NCBI RefSeq assembly: GCF_021654135.1
Contig: NZ_JAKGSD010000061.1
Coordinates: 1 to 48,292, forward strand
DNA from: Amycolatopsis tucumanensis
Lineage (GTDB): Bacteria > Actinomycetota > Actinomycetes > Mycobacteriales > Pseudonocardiaceae
Direction of reading: 5' to 3'
DNA: 48,292 nucleotides
Shown: positions 8,471 through 17,546 of the stretch, piece by piece
How positions within the stretch are numbered: the first letter of the stretch is position 1
Layout of the letters: every line of letters begins with the position of its first letter
Made by a program: the position numbers and the translations under genes
The notes under the pieces: model-generated
Told to the model about the DNA's origin: nothing
The model's database searches: none
What the model saw: only the letters and a program-made list of their open reading frames with translations

Positions 8471-9609
8471 CTGTGTAAGTGACGTGGCTCGACTCTGAAC
8501 TGCGGAAGCGGTTCGGGAAGGGACCACGTGATGACGAATTCCGATTCAGCGCCGGCGGGCAGGGCTGCTCGACCGGCTGCGGAAGAGTCGTTGATCGACG
8601 GTGCGCTGGCTGATCAGCTGCTGGCGAAGGCCGAAGCCGAAGGGGTCGAATTGCTCGGCCCGGACGGCCTGCTGTCCCAGGTGACCAAGGCCGTGCTGGA
8701 GCGGGCCCTGGGCGAGGAGCTCACCGAGCACCTGGGCTACGAGAAGCACGACCCGGCCGGTCGCGGGTCTGGCAACTCCCGCAACGGCGCCACGGGGAAG
8801 AGGCTGCTGACCGAGGCCGGCGCGGTCGACCTGCAGGTGCCGCGAGACTGGCGGGGCAGCTTCGAACCGAAGATCGTGCGCAAGGGCCAGACCCGCCTGG
8901 ACGGGTTCAACGACCTGGCCATCGGGATCGACTGCGAGGGCGCCAAGCAGGTGCTGGGCATGTGGGTGGGTGCCTCCACCGGTGAGTCGGCGAAGTTCTG
9001 GATGTCGGTGCTCGCGGAGTTGCGTAACCGCGGGGTGCGGGACGTGTGCATCCTGTGCTGCGACGGGCTATCCGGGCTGCCGGAAGCGGCGACCACCGTG
9101 TGGCCCCAGGTGACCGTGCAGTTGTGCGTGGTGCACCTGATCCGCGCCTCGCTGCGCTACGCGTCTCGCAAGTACTGGCCGGCGTTGGCCAAGGACCTCA
9201 AGGCGATCTACACCGCCAGCGACGAGGCCGCGGCCGCCGCCGCGCTGGAGGCCTTCGCCGAGCAGTGGGAGGCCCGCTACCCGGCGATCGTGCGGCTCTG
9301 GCGAACCCACTGGCAGGAGTTCACGCCATTCCTGGCGTTCCCGCCCGAGGTCAGGCGGGCGATCTATACGACGAATCTGATCGAGTCGCTCAATGCCCGA
9401 CTGCGGAAGGTCACCCGCAACCGTGGCCAGTTCCCGTCCGAGCAGGCCGCGCTGAAGGTGCTCTACCTCGCCGTCCGCAACCTCGAGGACTACCGCACGC
9501 CGAACATCGGCATCCGAACATCGGGCTGGAAACAAGTACTGCAAGCGTTCACCATCTATTTCGAAGGGCGGATCCCCGCCCCATGACCGCCACGATCACT
9601 TACACAGGC
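8469..9609. mobile_element. IS256-family insertion sequence, internally deleted
   Basis: The left end reads GGCTGTGTAAGTGA from 8469, and the right end is its near-perfect complement ending at 9609 (13 of 14 matching). Adjacent 8-bp flanks (8461-8468 and 9610-9617) do not match, so I see no target duplication; the element may have been rearranged after insertion. It is about 1.14 kb, shorter than usual because of the deletion in its transposase. The last codons of the P450 frame lie inside its left end. Confidence 0.8.
8528..9586 (+). pseudogene. IS256-family transposase lacking the first catalytic Asp segment
   Basis: The reading frame is open for 352 residues (GTG 8528, or ATG 8531), but family members are about 420-430. 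Compared with the second IS256-type transposase in this window, KIVRKGQTRLDGFND runs directly into LAIGIDCEGAKQVLGMW. Some 79 residues are missing after about residue 131 (near base 8914). The missing part contains the alpha-helical linker and the FIDAIHVKI-type motif that supplies the first Asp of the DDE triad. The second Asp (ILCCDGLSGLPEA) and the Glu-containing end (TTNLIESLNARLRKVTRNRG) remain. The deletion keeps the frame, so a full-length but catalytically dead protein could be made, and the element would need a transposase supplied in trans to move. Confidence 0.88.
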
Positions 9610-9734
9610 GGCCGGACGCTCCCCGCCGAACCCAGGGCTCGAGGGTGTCGCGTGTACTTCCACCCACCGCAGCACTCCCGAGCCCTGTGGGGATGAGGTT
9701 TACGCTCGGCGGGTGAATTACATTACTTAAGGAG

Positions 9735-11006
9735 GTGGACATCACGACCGGCGACGCGAATCTGGTCACGGAGCGGGTCGCCGCGGTGGGTGCGGCACTC
9801 AACCGCCGGCTGAGCTCGCTTACGCTCGAGATCCGCAGCAGGCTGGCCAGCGACATCGAACCGCTGCGCGGAGACGAGCGTCTCGTGCAGCTACTCGGCG
9901 CCAGTGTCGAGGGCAACGTCGACAGTGCCCTGCACGTGCTGCAGCACGGCATCGACCTCGATCTGGTCGAGGCGCCGCCTGCGGCGACGGAGTATGCTCG
10001 GCGGCTTGCCCAGCACGGAGTAGCGGTGAACGCCTTGGCGCGTGCCTACCGTCTAGGTCACGACACATTCCTCCGGCATGGCCTGCAGGAACTCGACCGG
10101 CAGGGCGGCGAAGCGTCGCTACTCAGCGCGGCCGCGCGGCATCTTGTGGCGCTCACGTTCGGGTATATCGACCGGGTGACCGAGCAGGTGCTCGCGGTCT
10201 ATGAGGACGAGCGCGAGCGCTGGCTGCAGGATCGCAACACTGTGCGGGCGGCGCGCATCCGGGAGCTGCTCGACGGGGAGCGCGTGGACATCGCCGCCGC
10301 CGAGGCGGCGCTCGGCTACCGGCTGGTGGGCTCGCGCCACCTCGCCGTCGTCGTGTGGGCGACCGGGTCGGTGCCGCCTGACGGCGCCATGTCGACTTTC
10401 GAGCGGTTCGCCCGGGAGCTGGCCGAGTGCCTCGGTTGCCGGGCGCTGCCGTTGTTCCTGCCGCACGATCAAGTCACCGCATGGGCGTGGCTGCAACTCG
10501 GTCGGGAGGCTCCGGACGTGGATACCATCCGCTCGACCATGTGCCCGAGCCATCCGGGGATCTCGGTCGCCGTTGGCGAACCCGGCACCGACGTGTGGGG
10601 CTTCCGCCGCACACACCTGCAGGCGCGCCAGGCACAGGCGGTTGCCGTGGCGGCGGGGGAGAGTGCACCGGTCGTCACGGCCTTCCGCGAGGTCGGCCCG
10701 ATCGCGCTGATGTGCGCGGACCTACGCGCGACAAGGCACTGGGTCCAGGACACGCTCGGCAGGCTGGCCTTCGACGACGACCAGCACGCGCGGCTGCGCG
10801 AGACCCTGCGCGTCTTCCTCGCCACTGGGGGCAGTTACCAGTCTGCGGCAGCCATGCTGGCCCTGCATCGGAACTCGGTGTACTACCGGGTGCGCAAGGC
10901 CGAGGAGGAGCTCGGCAGGCCGATCGACGCCGACCAGCTGGACATCGAGATCGCCCTGAAGGCCTGCCACTGGCTCGGCACGAGCGTGCTCACCGAACAG
11001 GCTTGA
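9735..11006 (+). CDS. PucR/CdaR-family transcriptional regulator
   Basis: A 423-residue regulator. The N-terminal half (to about 170) is all-helical and resembles the sensor part found in many actinobacterial PucR-type proteins. The middle (about 175-310) has the GGDEF-like fold seen in this family, and the C-terminus carries the PucR helix-turn-helix: LRETLRVFLATGGSYQSAAA followed by LHRNSVYYRVRKAEEELG. The start is ambiguous: AAGGAGG at 9729-9735 overlaps the GTG at 9735, and no standard start lies at ideal spacing behind it. The gene is separated from the IS by about 125 bp. It is followed by a 165-bp gap with two palindromes and then the acyl-CoA ligase and mce run, so it is the best candidate for controlling that operon (inference). 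Confidence 0.85.
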   Translation: MDITTGDANLVTERVAAVGAALNRRLSSLTLEIRSRLASDIEPLRGDERLVQLLGASVEGNVDSALHVLQHGIDLDLVEAPPAATEYARRLAQHGVAVNALARAYRLGHDTFLRHGLQELDRQGGEASLLSAAARHLVALTFGYIDRVTEQVLAVYEDERERWLQDRNTVRAARIRELLDGERVDIAAAEAALGYRLVGSRHLAVVVWATGSVPPDGAMSTFERFARELAECLGCRALPLFLPHDQVTAWAWLQLGREAPDVDTIRSTMCPSHPGISVAVGEPGTDVWGFRRTHLQARQAQAVAVAAGESAPVVTAFREVGPIALMCADLRATRHWVQDTLGRLAFDDDQHARLRETLRVFLATGGSYQSAAAMLALHRNSVYYRVRKAEEELGRPIDADQLDIEIALKACHWLGTSVLTEQA

Positions 11007-11052
11007 CAAGCCGCCACTCGTCCGGTGGCCGCCGGGCGGCCCGCCTCGTCGC

Positions 11053-11073
11053 GTTCGTGCGGTCCGCACGAAC
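11053..11073. promoter_or_regulatory. 21-bp perfect palindrome upstream of the ligase-mce operon
   Basis: Arms GTTCGTGCGG (11053-11062) and CCGCACGAAC (11064-11073) are perfect complements around T11063. No T-run follows, so an intrinsic terminator is less likely than an operator. It is 47 nt after the PucR-type gene and about 100 nt before the ligase start. Confidence 0.6.
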
Positions 11074-11145
11074 GTCCTGGGAAGATTCGTATGCCGTGCC
11101 CATGTGCGGCCAGGGGAAACGCTTCTACGGTTGCCCTCTACAGGA

Positions 11146-11159
11146 TCACAACGTTGTGA
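11146..11159. promoter_or_regulatory. 14-bp perfect palindrome just before the acyl-CoA ligase start
   Basis: TCACAACGTTGTGA is perfectly self-complementary and ends 12 nt before ATG 11172, next to the GAGGAG ribosome site. A repressor bound here would block transcription or initiation of the downstream run. Candidate binding protein: the PucR-type product (inference). Confidence 0.55.
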
Positions 11160-11171
11160 CTGAGGAGCGAA

Positions 11172-12638
11172 ATGCATCTTGCGGTGCTGCCCGACTCGCG
11201 CGCAGCGCGGTCGCCCGAGGCCCTGTGTGTGTCCGACGATGACCTCTCGCTGAACAATTCGCAGTTCCTGGCGCACGTGCGGGCAGCCGCCGCGCTCCTG
11301 CGCGGGCGTGGCGTCGCTGCCGGTGACGTCGTTGCCGCCATGCTCCCGAACCGGGTCGAGTTCGTCATCGCATTGTTTTCCGCATGGCGGCTCGGAGCCA
11401 CCGTGACGCCGATCAATCCGAACCTGACGCTCACCGAGGCGGAGTACCAGCTCGCTGACTCTGGAGCGAAGTTGCTGATCAGTGACATCCCAGGGATGCG
11501 AGTCGACACGATCGGCGCACGCGAGCTGTGTGCCGCCGCGGAACCCCGGGACGAGCCACCCGTGAGGCAGGAGAGCGAGGCGCTCGCGCTGCTGATCTAC
11601 ACGAGCGGAACTACCGGTAAGCCGAAAGGTGTCATGCTCGACCACGCCAATCTACAGGCGATGTGCGACATGGCGATCAAGGCCGTCGAGCTTTCGGAGG
11701 ACGACCACAGCCTACTGATCCTACCGCTGTTCCACGTTAACGGGATCGTCGTGAGCATTCTGTCCCCGTTGCTGGTAGACGGCCGGTCGACCATCGCGGG
11801 GCGGTTCGACCCGGAGACCTTCTTCAGCCGGGTGGAACGGGTCCGGCCGACGTACTTCTCTGCGGTCCCGGCGATCTACGCGATGCTGTTGGCACGGCCG
11901 GAGGAGGAGCGACCAGACCTGTCTTCGATGCGGCTGGCGGTGTGCGGTGCCGCGCCGATGCCCGCGGCGCTCATCGAGCGGTTCGAGAACCGATTCGGCA
12001 TCCCAGTCGTCGAGGGTTACGGCCTGTCCGAGGGCACATGTGCATCGACCATCAACCCGGTCGGCGGTATCCGCAAGCCTGGAACCGTTGGACTTCCTAT
12101 TGAGGGCCAGGATGTCGCGATCATGGACCGCTCCGGGAACGTCCTCCCCAAGGGGGAGACGGGCGAGGTCGTGGTTCGCGGACCCAACGTCATGCGTGGC
12201 TACGTCAACCGACCGGATGACACCTCGAAGGCTATTGTGGACGGCTGGCTGCACACCGGGGACGTGGGCCGCTTCGACGAGGACGGGTACCTCGTGCTCG
12301 TCGACCGCATCAAGGACATGATCATCCGCGGTGGCGAGAACATCTACCCCAAAGAGATCGAGTCCGTCCTCTACGGGCACACCCAGGTCCTGGAGGCCGC
12401 CGTCGTGGGAACTCCACACCCGGTGCTCGGCGAGGTGCCGACAGCTTTCGTCGCTACCCGTCCGAACGCGACGGTCGACGTAGCCGAGCTGCACGAACAC
12501 TGCCGTGCCGGGCTGTCCAAGTACAAGCTGCCCACCGAGATTCATCTGATCGACGCCTTGCCCAAGAACCCGGTCGGCAAGATCGACAAACCGCAACTGC
12601 GCGAGCGGCTCGCTGCCATGGCCAGCCGGCCCGCCTGA
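11172..12638 (+). CDS. Acyl-CoA synthetase / class-I adenylate-forming ligase (FadD-like)
   Basis: This enzyme activates a carboxylic acid with ATP to an acyl-adenylate and transfers it to CoA. The 488-residue length is at the short end of the family, with a compact N-terminal domain. Motifs seen are the P-loop YTSGTTGKPKG (about 141-151), VEGYGLSEGT, the hinge region WLHTGDVGRFDEDGYLVLVD, RIKDMIIRGGENIYPKEIE and the catalytic Lys in NPVGKIDK near the C-terminus. ATG 11172 follows GAGGAGCGAA. It opens the run that leads through two membrane or redox genes into the mce block, with 17 nt to the next gene, so it may activate the imported lipid. Chain length and substrate cannot be read from sequence. 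Confidence 0.92.
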   Translation: MHLAVLPDSRAARSPEALCVSDDDLSLNNSQFLAHVRAAAALLRGRGVAAGDVVAAMLPNRVEFVIALFSAWRLGATVTPINPNLTLTEAEYQLADSGAKLLISDIPGMRVDTIGARELCAAAEPRDEPPVRQESEALALLIYTSGTTGKPKGVMLDHANLQAMCDMAIKAVELSEDDHSLLILPLFHVNGIVVSILSPLLVDGRSTIAGRFDPETFFSRVERVRPTYFSAVPAIYAMLLARPEEERPDLSSMRLAVCGAAPMPAALIERFENRFGIPVVEGYGLSEGTCASTINPVGGIRKPGTVGLPIEGQDVAIMDRSGNVLPKGETGEVVVRGPNVMRGYVNRPDDTSKAIVDGWLHTGDVGRFDEDGYLVLVDRIKDMIIRGGENIYPKEIESVLYGHTQVLEAAVVGTPHPVLGEVPTAFVATRPNATVDVAELHEHCRAGLSKYKLPTEIHLIDALPKNPVGKIDKPQLRERLAAMASRPA

Positions 12639-12655
12639 CCGCGAGGAGGACCGAC

Positions 12656-14446
12656 ATGGGATTCATCAATCCAGTCCTGCCTGACGTCGACTACGGCGAG
12701 TGGCGCACGAAGACCCGCGCCGAGCGGATTAAGCCGATGGTGCAGCATTGGGGGGTCGCGGGGTTCGGTGCACCAGACGGCGTGTATCTGCTGTATATCG
12801 CGAAGATAATCGGCTACATCGCGGGCGGGTTGTTCTTCGCCTCGCTCACTCCGGGCATTGGGGCCTTTTGGGACTTCCCGGACTGGTGGGACGAGCCCGT
12901 GGTGTTCCAGAAGGTCGTCGTGTGGACACTCCTGTTCGAAGTGCTCGGCTTCGGCTGCGGGTTCGGGCCGCTGACCTTGCGATTCCTGCCACCGCTCGGC
13001 GCGTTTCTGCACTGGTTGCGACCGGGCACGATCCGGATGCCGCCGTGGCCGGGCAAGGTCCCGTTCACCAGCGGGTCCCGGCGTTCGGTTGTCGACGTGT
13101 TGCTCTATGCCGTAGTGCTGGCCGCCACGCTCTGGATCCTGTTGGCCCCGGCGAATCGCTCCGCGGGCGGGCTCGATGCGCAGGTCGGAATGATCGAGCC
13201 GAGCCGGTTTGTGCCGCTGCTGGTGCTGCTGCCGCTGCTCGGGTTGCGGGACAAGATGATCTTCCTCGCGGCGCGGTCCGAGGTTTACTTGTCCGCCGTC
13301 GTCGTGTTCCTGCTGCCTGGGATCGACATGATCGTGGCCGCGAAGCTCGTGCTGGTCGCGATCTGGTGGGGTGCGGCGACGTCCAAGCTCAACCGGCACT
13401 TCCCAAACGTCGTCGCTGTGATGCTGAGCAACACGCCGTTGGTGCGCAGTAAGGCGATCAAGCGCAGGCTGCACCGGGGATACCCGGAAGACCTCCGACC
13501 CGGTGCCGTCAGCCGATTCCTCGCGCACTTCGGTACCGCAGTCGAGTACCTGGTGCCGCTCGTCCTGTTCGTCTCCGACGGCGGTACGGTCACGCTGGTT
13601 GCAGCCGCGATCATGGTCGCGTTCCACCTGCTTATCCTCACCAGCATTCCGATGGGTGTGCCACTCGAGTGGAACGTATACATGATGTTCGGAATCGCGT
13701 TCCTGTTCGTGGACAAGGCGCAATACGGGCTCGCCGACATCAGCAACCCACTTCCGGTGGCGCTGGTGATATGCGCGCTGGCGGCCGGGGTCGTCCTCGG
13801 TAACCTTTTTCCGAACAAGATCTCCTTCCTGATCGGAATGCGCTACTACGCGGGCAACTGGGACACCTCGATGTGGTTGCTCAAGCCGAGCGCGGTGGCG
13901 AAGCTGGACACGCACGTCAAGAAGGCCGCGACGCTCCCGCGGAGGCAACTCGTAAAGCTCTACGGCGAGCGAGTGGCCGACCTGCTCGCACACAAGGGCT
14001 ATACGTTCCGTGCCATGCACACGCACGGCAGGGCTCTGTTTGGGTTGATCCCGCGGGCGGCAGGACCTGAGCACGAGACGGGCTACGTTGTGATCGACGG
14101 GGAGTTCATCGCGGGGCCGATCCTGGGCTGGAACTTCGGCGATGGGCATCTGCACAACGAGCAGCTGGTCGCCGCGCTGCAGGAGCGATGCCACTTCGAG
14201 GAGGGCGAGGTGCGCGTCGTTGTCCTGGACGCGCAGCCGATCCAGCGGCAGCGGCAGCGCTACCGACTTGTCGACGCGGCTATCGGTGAGTTCGAGCGCG
14301 GCTATGTCGCCGTCTCCGATATGCTGGCCCGCCAGCCCTGGGACTGTGACATCCCAGCGCACATCACATGGTCGCGCGCGGCCGCGAATGCGGGATCGAA
14401 CCCGCCCGCAAGCCAGGCGGCACGCCAAGATCCGAGGGCGGTATGA
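12656..14446 (+). CDS. Polytopic membrane protein, DUF3556-like
   Basis: A 596-residue protein that I associate with the DUF3556 family of mycolata and relatives, whose function is not established. The soluble N-terminus contains NPVLPDVDYGEW and is followed by about eight hydrophobic segments, for example LYIAKIIGYIAGGLFFASL, VVVWTLLFEVLGFGCGF, VLLYAVVLAATLWILL, VYLSAVVVFLLPGIDMIVAA and a cluster ending in WNVYMMFGIAFLFV. After about residue 410 the protein is soluble, with conserved-looking GNWDTSMWLLKP, FRAMHTHGRALFGLIPRA and GWNFGDGHLHNEQLVAAL. An AGGAGG sits just ahead of ATG 12656. Its stop overlaps the next start (ATGA), indicating translational coupling to the FAD oxidoreductase. A membrane-bound redox or lipid-handling role is a guess. 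Confidence 0.75.
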   Translation: MGFINPVLPDVDYGEWRTKTRAERIKPMVQHWGVAGFGAPDGVYLLYIAKIIGYIAGGLFFASLTPGIGAFWDFPDWWDEPVVFQKVVVWTLLFEVLGFGCGFGPLTLRFLPPLGAFLHWLRPGTIRMPPWPGKVPFTSGSRRSVVDVLLYAVVLAATLWILLAPANRSAGGLDAQVGMIEPSRFVPLLVLLPLLGLRDKMIFLAARSEVYLSAVVVFLLPGIDMIVAAKLVLVAIWWGAATSKLNRHFPNVVAVMLSNTPLVRSKAIKRRLHRGYPEDLRPGAVSRFLAHFGTAVEYLVPLVLFVSDGGTVTLVAAAIMVAFHLLILTSIPMGVPLEWNVYMMFGIAFLFVDKAQYGLADISNPLPVALVICALAAGVVLGNLFPNKISFLIGMRYYAGNWDTSMWLLKPSAVAKLDTHVKKAATLPRRQLVKLYGERVADLLAHKGYTFRAMHTHGRALFGLIPRAAGPEHETGYVVIDGEFIAGPILGWNFGDGHLHNEQLVAALQERCHFEEGEVRVVVLDAQPIQRQRQRYRLVDAAIGEFERGYVAVSDMLARQPWDCDIPAHITWSRAAANAGSNPPASQAARQDPRAV

Positions 14447-15855
14447 CCGAGGCGATCGTGGTGGGGGCCGGCCCGAACGGTCTGGCCGCCGCGCTCGCCC
14501 TGGCTGGTGAGGGCATCGACGTGACCGTGCTGGAGGCCGCGGACCGGATTGGCGGCGGCACTCGCACGAGCGAGCTGACGGTGCCCGGCGTGCTGCACGA
14601 CCACTGCTCCGCATTCCATCCCATGGGGCTGGGGTCGCCGTTTCTGCGCGGACTCAGCCTCGACCGGTACGGCGTCGCTTGGAGGTGGCCGGAGATCGAG
14701 GTAGCGCACCCACTGGATGGTGGCCGTGCCGGAGTGTTGCTGCGGTCGTTGGACGACACGGCGGCGCGCCTCGGCACCGACGGCGGGGCGTGGCGGCGGC
14801 TGTTCGGCCCGCTGGCCGAAGGGTTCGACGAGCTGGTCGAGGACGTCATGCGCCCGGTTGTCCATGTGCCCCGGCACCCGATTCGGCTCGCCCGGTTCGG
14901 GACGCGCGCACTGCTGCCCGCGGCTTGGACCGCTGGCCGCTGGGACGGTGCCGAGGCCAGGGCGCTGTTCGGCGGGGTCGCGGCACACGGTTTCCACCCG
15001 CTCGGCAGGCCGACTACGTCGGCGATCGGGTTGATGCTGATCGCGGCAGGGCACCGGTTCGGCTGGCCGGTCGCCGAGGGCGGCTCACGAGTGATTACCG
15101 ATGCCATGGCGATGCTGCTAACGGACCTCGGTGGCAAGATCGAGACTGGGGTGCGCGTGGCCTCCCTGGCCGAGTTGCCGCGAGCGGATGCCGTTCTCCT
15201 CGACCTGGCGCCGAGGGGCGTCGTCGAGGTCGCGGGCGACCAGCTGCCCGCACGAGTGCGGCGGGCCTACGAGCGGTACCGCCACGGGCCCGGGGCGTTC
15301 AAGATCGATCTTGCGGTCGAGGGGGGGATCCCATGGGCGAACCCGGACTGCCGCCGGGCTGGGACCGTCCACGTCGGAGGGTCTTTCGAGGAGATGGCCG
15401 ACGCCGAGAGCGACGTCGGCCGCGGGCGGATGCCGGTCCGCCCGTTCGTGCTCGTGGGGCAGCAATACCTCGCCGATCCAACCAGATCGGCCGGGGACGT
15501 GCATCCGGTCTGGGCGTACGCGCACGTACCGCACGGCTATTCGGGCGACGCGACCGAGTCGATCCTCGCTCAGATCGAACGGTTCGCACCAGGCCTGGGC
15601 GACCGGATCGTCGGCCGGTCGGTGACGGCCACGACCGCGTGGCCGACCTACAACGCCAACTACGTCGGTGGCGACATCATCACCGGTGAGAACACACCGC
15701 TGCAGGTCGCCTTTCGTCCCACAGTGGCGCTCGATCCTTACTACACCGGGATACCCGGCGTGTACATCTGCTCGGCGGCGACCCCGCCGGGTGGCGGCGT
15801 GCACGGGATGTGCGGCTATAACGCCGCACGCTCGGCGCTGCGGCGACTCAGTTGA
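14443..15855 (+). CDS. FAD-dependent oxidoreductase, phytoene desaturase/amine oxidase-like
   Basis: The 470-residue protein starts with the Rossmann dinucleotide motif VVGAGPNGLAAALALAG and the following Glu (VLEAADRIGGGTRT). It ends with the second FAD motif and GIPGVYICSAATPPGGGVHG, the pattern of CrtI-like and related NAD(P)/FAD oxidoreductases. A GSRVITDAMA segment in the middle is also typical. It begins at ATG 14443, overlapping the stop of the membrane protein by four bases; an apparent extension upstream in this frame is not supported. The partner membrane protein and preceding ligase suggest desaturation or oxidation of a lipid or isoprenoid, but the substrate is unknown. About 230 nt separate it from the next gene. 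Confidence 0.87.
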   Translation: MTEAIVVGAGPNGLAAALALAGEGIDVTVLEAADRIGGGTRTSELTVPGVLHDHCSAFHPMGLGSPFLRGLSLDRYGVAWRWPEIEVAHPLDGGRAGVLLRSLDDTAARLGTDGGAWRRLFGPLAEGFDELVEDVMRPVVHVPRHPIRLARFGTRALLPAAWTAGRWDGAEARALFGGVAAHGFHPLGRPTTSAIGLMLIAAGHRFGWPVAEGGSRVITDAMAMLLTDLGGKIETGVRVASLAELPRADAVLLDLAPRGVVEVAGDQLPARVRRAYERYRHGPGAFKIDLAVEGGIPWANPDCRRAGTVHVGGSFEEMADAESDVGRGRMPVRPFVLVGQQYLADPTRSAGDVHPVWAYAHVPHGYSGDATESILAQIERFAPGLGDRIVGRSVTATTAWPTYNANYVGGDIITGENTPLQVAFRPTVALDPYYTGIPGVYICSAATPPGGGVHGMCGYNAARSALRRLS

Positions 15856-16087
15856 GGCGGTTCGCGATACGTGCGAGCAACAAGATTTTGGAACAGTCCC
15901 CAGGCCAGTGACGGGGCCTTTGGTCTGGCACCCCAGGCGGGCTCTCCGTTTCGTTCGTTGGCCCGTTCGGACCAGTGTTGGCCCACACGTGCCGTGTGAT
16001 CCACGGCATACTCTCACCGCGTTCGGGTCGTGCCTGCGGCGTCGAACGGGAACTGCGCAGCGCCGCGCGACAGAGAGGTTTGATCAC

Positions 16088-16525
16088 ATGGGTGTGACGT
16101 CGGTTCGCCGCCAGCATGCGGAGCGGACCCGCCGAAGCGGCTCCGGTCAAGGAGGAGCCGGGCAGCGAGCGCCTGGGGACGTCATCGACATGCCGCTCGC
16201 GGTACGTGGCGCGTCTACGGGATTCACCGTCCTGCTGCTGGGAAGTCTTGCGCATCCGCTCGTCGCCGCTTGGACTCCAGCATTGTCTCAGCTGTGGCTT
16301 CCACTCGTGGCATTGGTTGCTTTCGTGGTGGCGGCGCGCCGCGTCGGCAGGGCGCGCATTCCCATCGTGCACGGCGCGGTGGCCGCGATGAGCAGCTATT
16401 TACTGATGTTGCCGCTGGTGTTGCTCGGCCCCGCCGGCGGTGATCCGGCGCAGATCGCTCTGACGGTGGCGGCCTCGCTGATCACCGGAGCTGCCGTCGG
16501 CTTTCTGCAGGGCAGCCGAAGGTAG
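16088..16525 (+). CDS. Small four-helix membrane protein, unknown function
   Basis: I do not recognise a family. From ATG 16088 the product is 145 residues: a basic, Gly/Arg/Gln-rich cytoplasmic N-terminus (about 35 residues) and then four hydrophobic segments, roughly FTVLLLGSLAHPLVAAW, LWLPLVALVAFVVAA, AMSSYLLMLPLVLLG and IALTVAASLITGAAVGFL. The 230-nt gap before it has no other plausible gene and probably holds a promoter. The gene precedes YrbE A by about 140 nt on the same strand, so it may be the first or an accessory gene of the mce block. An open frame extends upstream, but without membrane or family features, which is why I chose ATG 16088. Confidence 0.65.
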   Translation: MGVTSVRRQHAERTRRSGSGQGGAGQRAPGDVIDMPLAVRGASTGFTVLLLGSLAHPLVAAWTPALSQLWLPLVALVAFVVAARRVGRARIPIVHGAVAAMSSYLLMLPLVLLGPAGGDPAQIALTVAASLITGAAVGFLQGSRR

Positions 16526-16666
16526 TCGGCTACCTCATGTGAGCCTCGCGTTCGTCGATCCTGTACGGGTTGACGGCCTGGCAAGCCCCCCGCCGCCGGG
16601 CAGCTCCGGCCATGTCTGCTGCCCAAGTCGTCAGCATCGGCACACGTCTGAATCATAGGAGCGGCT

Positions 16667-17530
16667 TTGACTTCCACCGACATCTCGGTGTCATCGCGGC
16701 GGCCGTCGCGCGAGCCCGAAGCCAAAACGCGCACACTTGGTGGTCTGGGTTCGTCGGTAGCGAAGCCGTTCGAGCAGGCCGGCGAGATGGTGCGGCTACT
16801 CGGTGTCGTTCTGTACTCGGCGATTCGCCACCCGATGGGCTACTGGGGCGAGGTCCGGGACCAGATGTTCCTCACGCTGAGGTTGTGCTCAATTCCGATG
16901 ATCATTTCCACGATCGCATTCGGACTTGGCGCACCTGGCCTCCAAGGTGGCAACATCTTCTATCTGTTCGGCATTCCCGAGCGTCTGGGTTCGTTCTTCA
17001 TCATGGCGAGCGTGCGCGAGTTCGCGCCGTGGATCAACGCGATGATCATCGCCGGAGTCATGGGCACCGCCATCACCGCCGACCTCGGTGCGCGCCGTAT
17101 TCGGGAAGAGATCGACGCCATGGAAGTGCTCGGCGTCGATCCGATCCGGACGCTTGTGGTGCCTCGAGTTGTCGCGCTGACGCTCATCACGGGATTGATG
17201 GACATCGTGGCGTTGGTATTCGGCGTCGTCGGTGGATACATCGCGGCCGTCCCTATTCTCGAGGCGAATCCGAGCGCCTTCGTGGCGAGCTTTTTCGACA
17301 ATGCGACAACGACCGATATCTGGGCGAGCGTGGTCAAGACGTCGCTGTTCGGCATGATCATAGGCGTCGTCTGCTGCTACAAGGGGATGAACCCGGGGAG
17401 CGGCCCCATCGGTGTCGGCAAGGCGGTGAACCAGGCGGTCGTCATCGCATTCGCGACCATCTGGATCGTCAATGCCGTGTTCACCGCGATCATCCTCGGT
17501 GTGAACCCGGACATGATTGTCTTCAAGTGA
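16667..17530 (+). CDS. yrbEA: YrbE-family ABC permease A (MlaE fold) of the Mce system
   Basis: This is one of the paired integral membrane permeases of the Mce lipid importer. The start is TTG 16667, 9-10 nt after AGGAGC. The 287-residue sequence shows a short N-terminal tail, an interface helix (GGLGSSVAKPFEQAGEMVRLL) and several membrane segments. The family signature IREEIDAMEVLGVDPIRTLV is a cytoplasmic coupling region for the ATPase. CCYKGMNPGSGPIGVGKAVN near the C-terminus is also characteristic of YrbE/MlaE. It is followed after 16 nt by the second permease, as in all mce operons. Confidence 0.95.
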   Translation: MTSTDISVSSRRPSREPEAKTRTLGGLGSSVAKPFEQAGEMVRLLGVVLYSAIRHPMGYWGEVRDQMFLTLRLCSIPMIISTIAFGLGAPGLQGGNIFYLFGIPERLGSFFIMASVREFAPWINAMIIAGVMGTAITADLGARRIREEIDAMEVLGVDPIRTLVVPRVVALTLITGLMDIVALVFGVVGGYIAAVPILEANPSAFVASFFDNATTTDIWASVVKTSLFGMIIGVVCCYKGMNPGSGPIGVGKAVNQAVVIAFATIWIVNAVFTAIILGVNPDMIVFK

Positions 17531-17546
17531 TGAGGCGGTGGACCCT

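Noticed and set aside
9634..9686. AGGGCTCG/CGAGCCCT inverted repeat before the PucR-type gene as an operator or terminator
   Set aside because: Arms of 8 nt separated by 37 nt are not convincing in GC-rich DNA and no T-run follows.
12542..14614. A 690-codon open frame on the minus strand opposite the membrane-protein gene
   Set aside because: It is rich in R, Q, P, D and H with no domain, and mirrors the codon bias of the plus-strand gene with clear membrane helices and operon overlaps. A high-GC antisense artefact.
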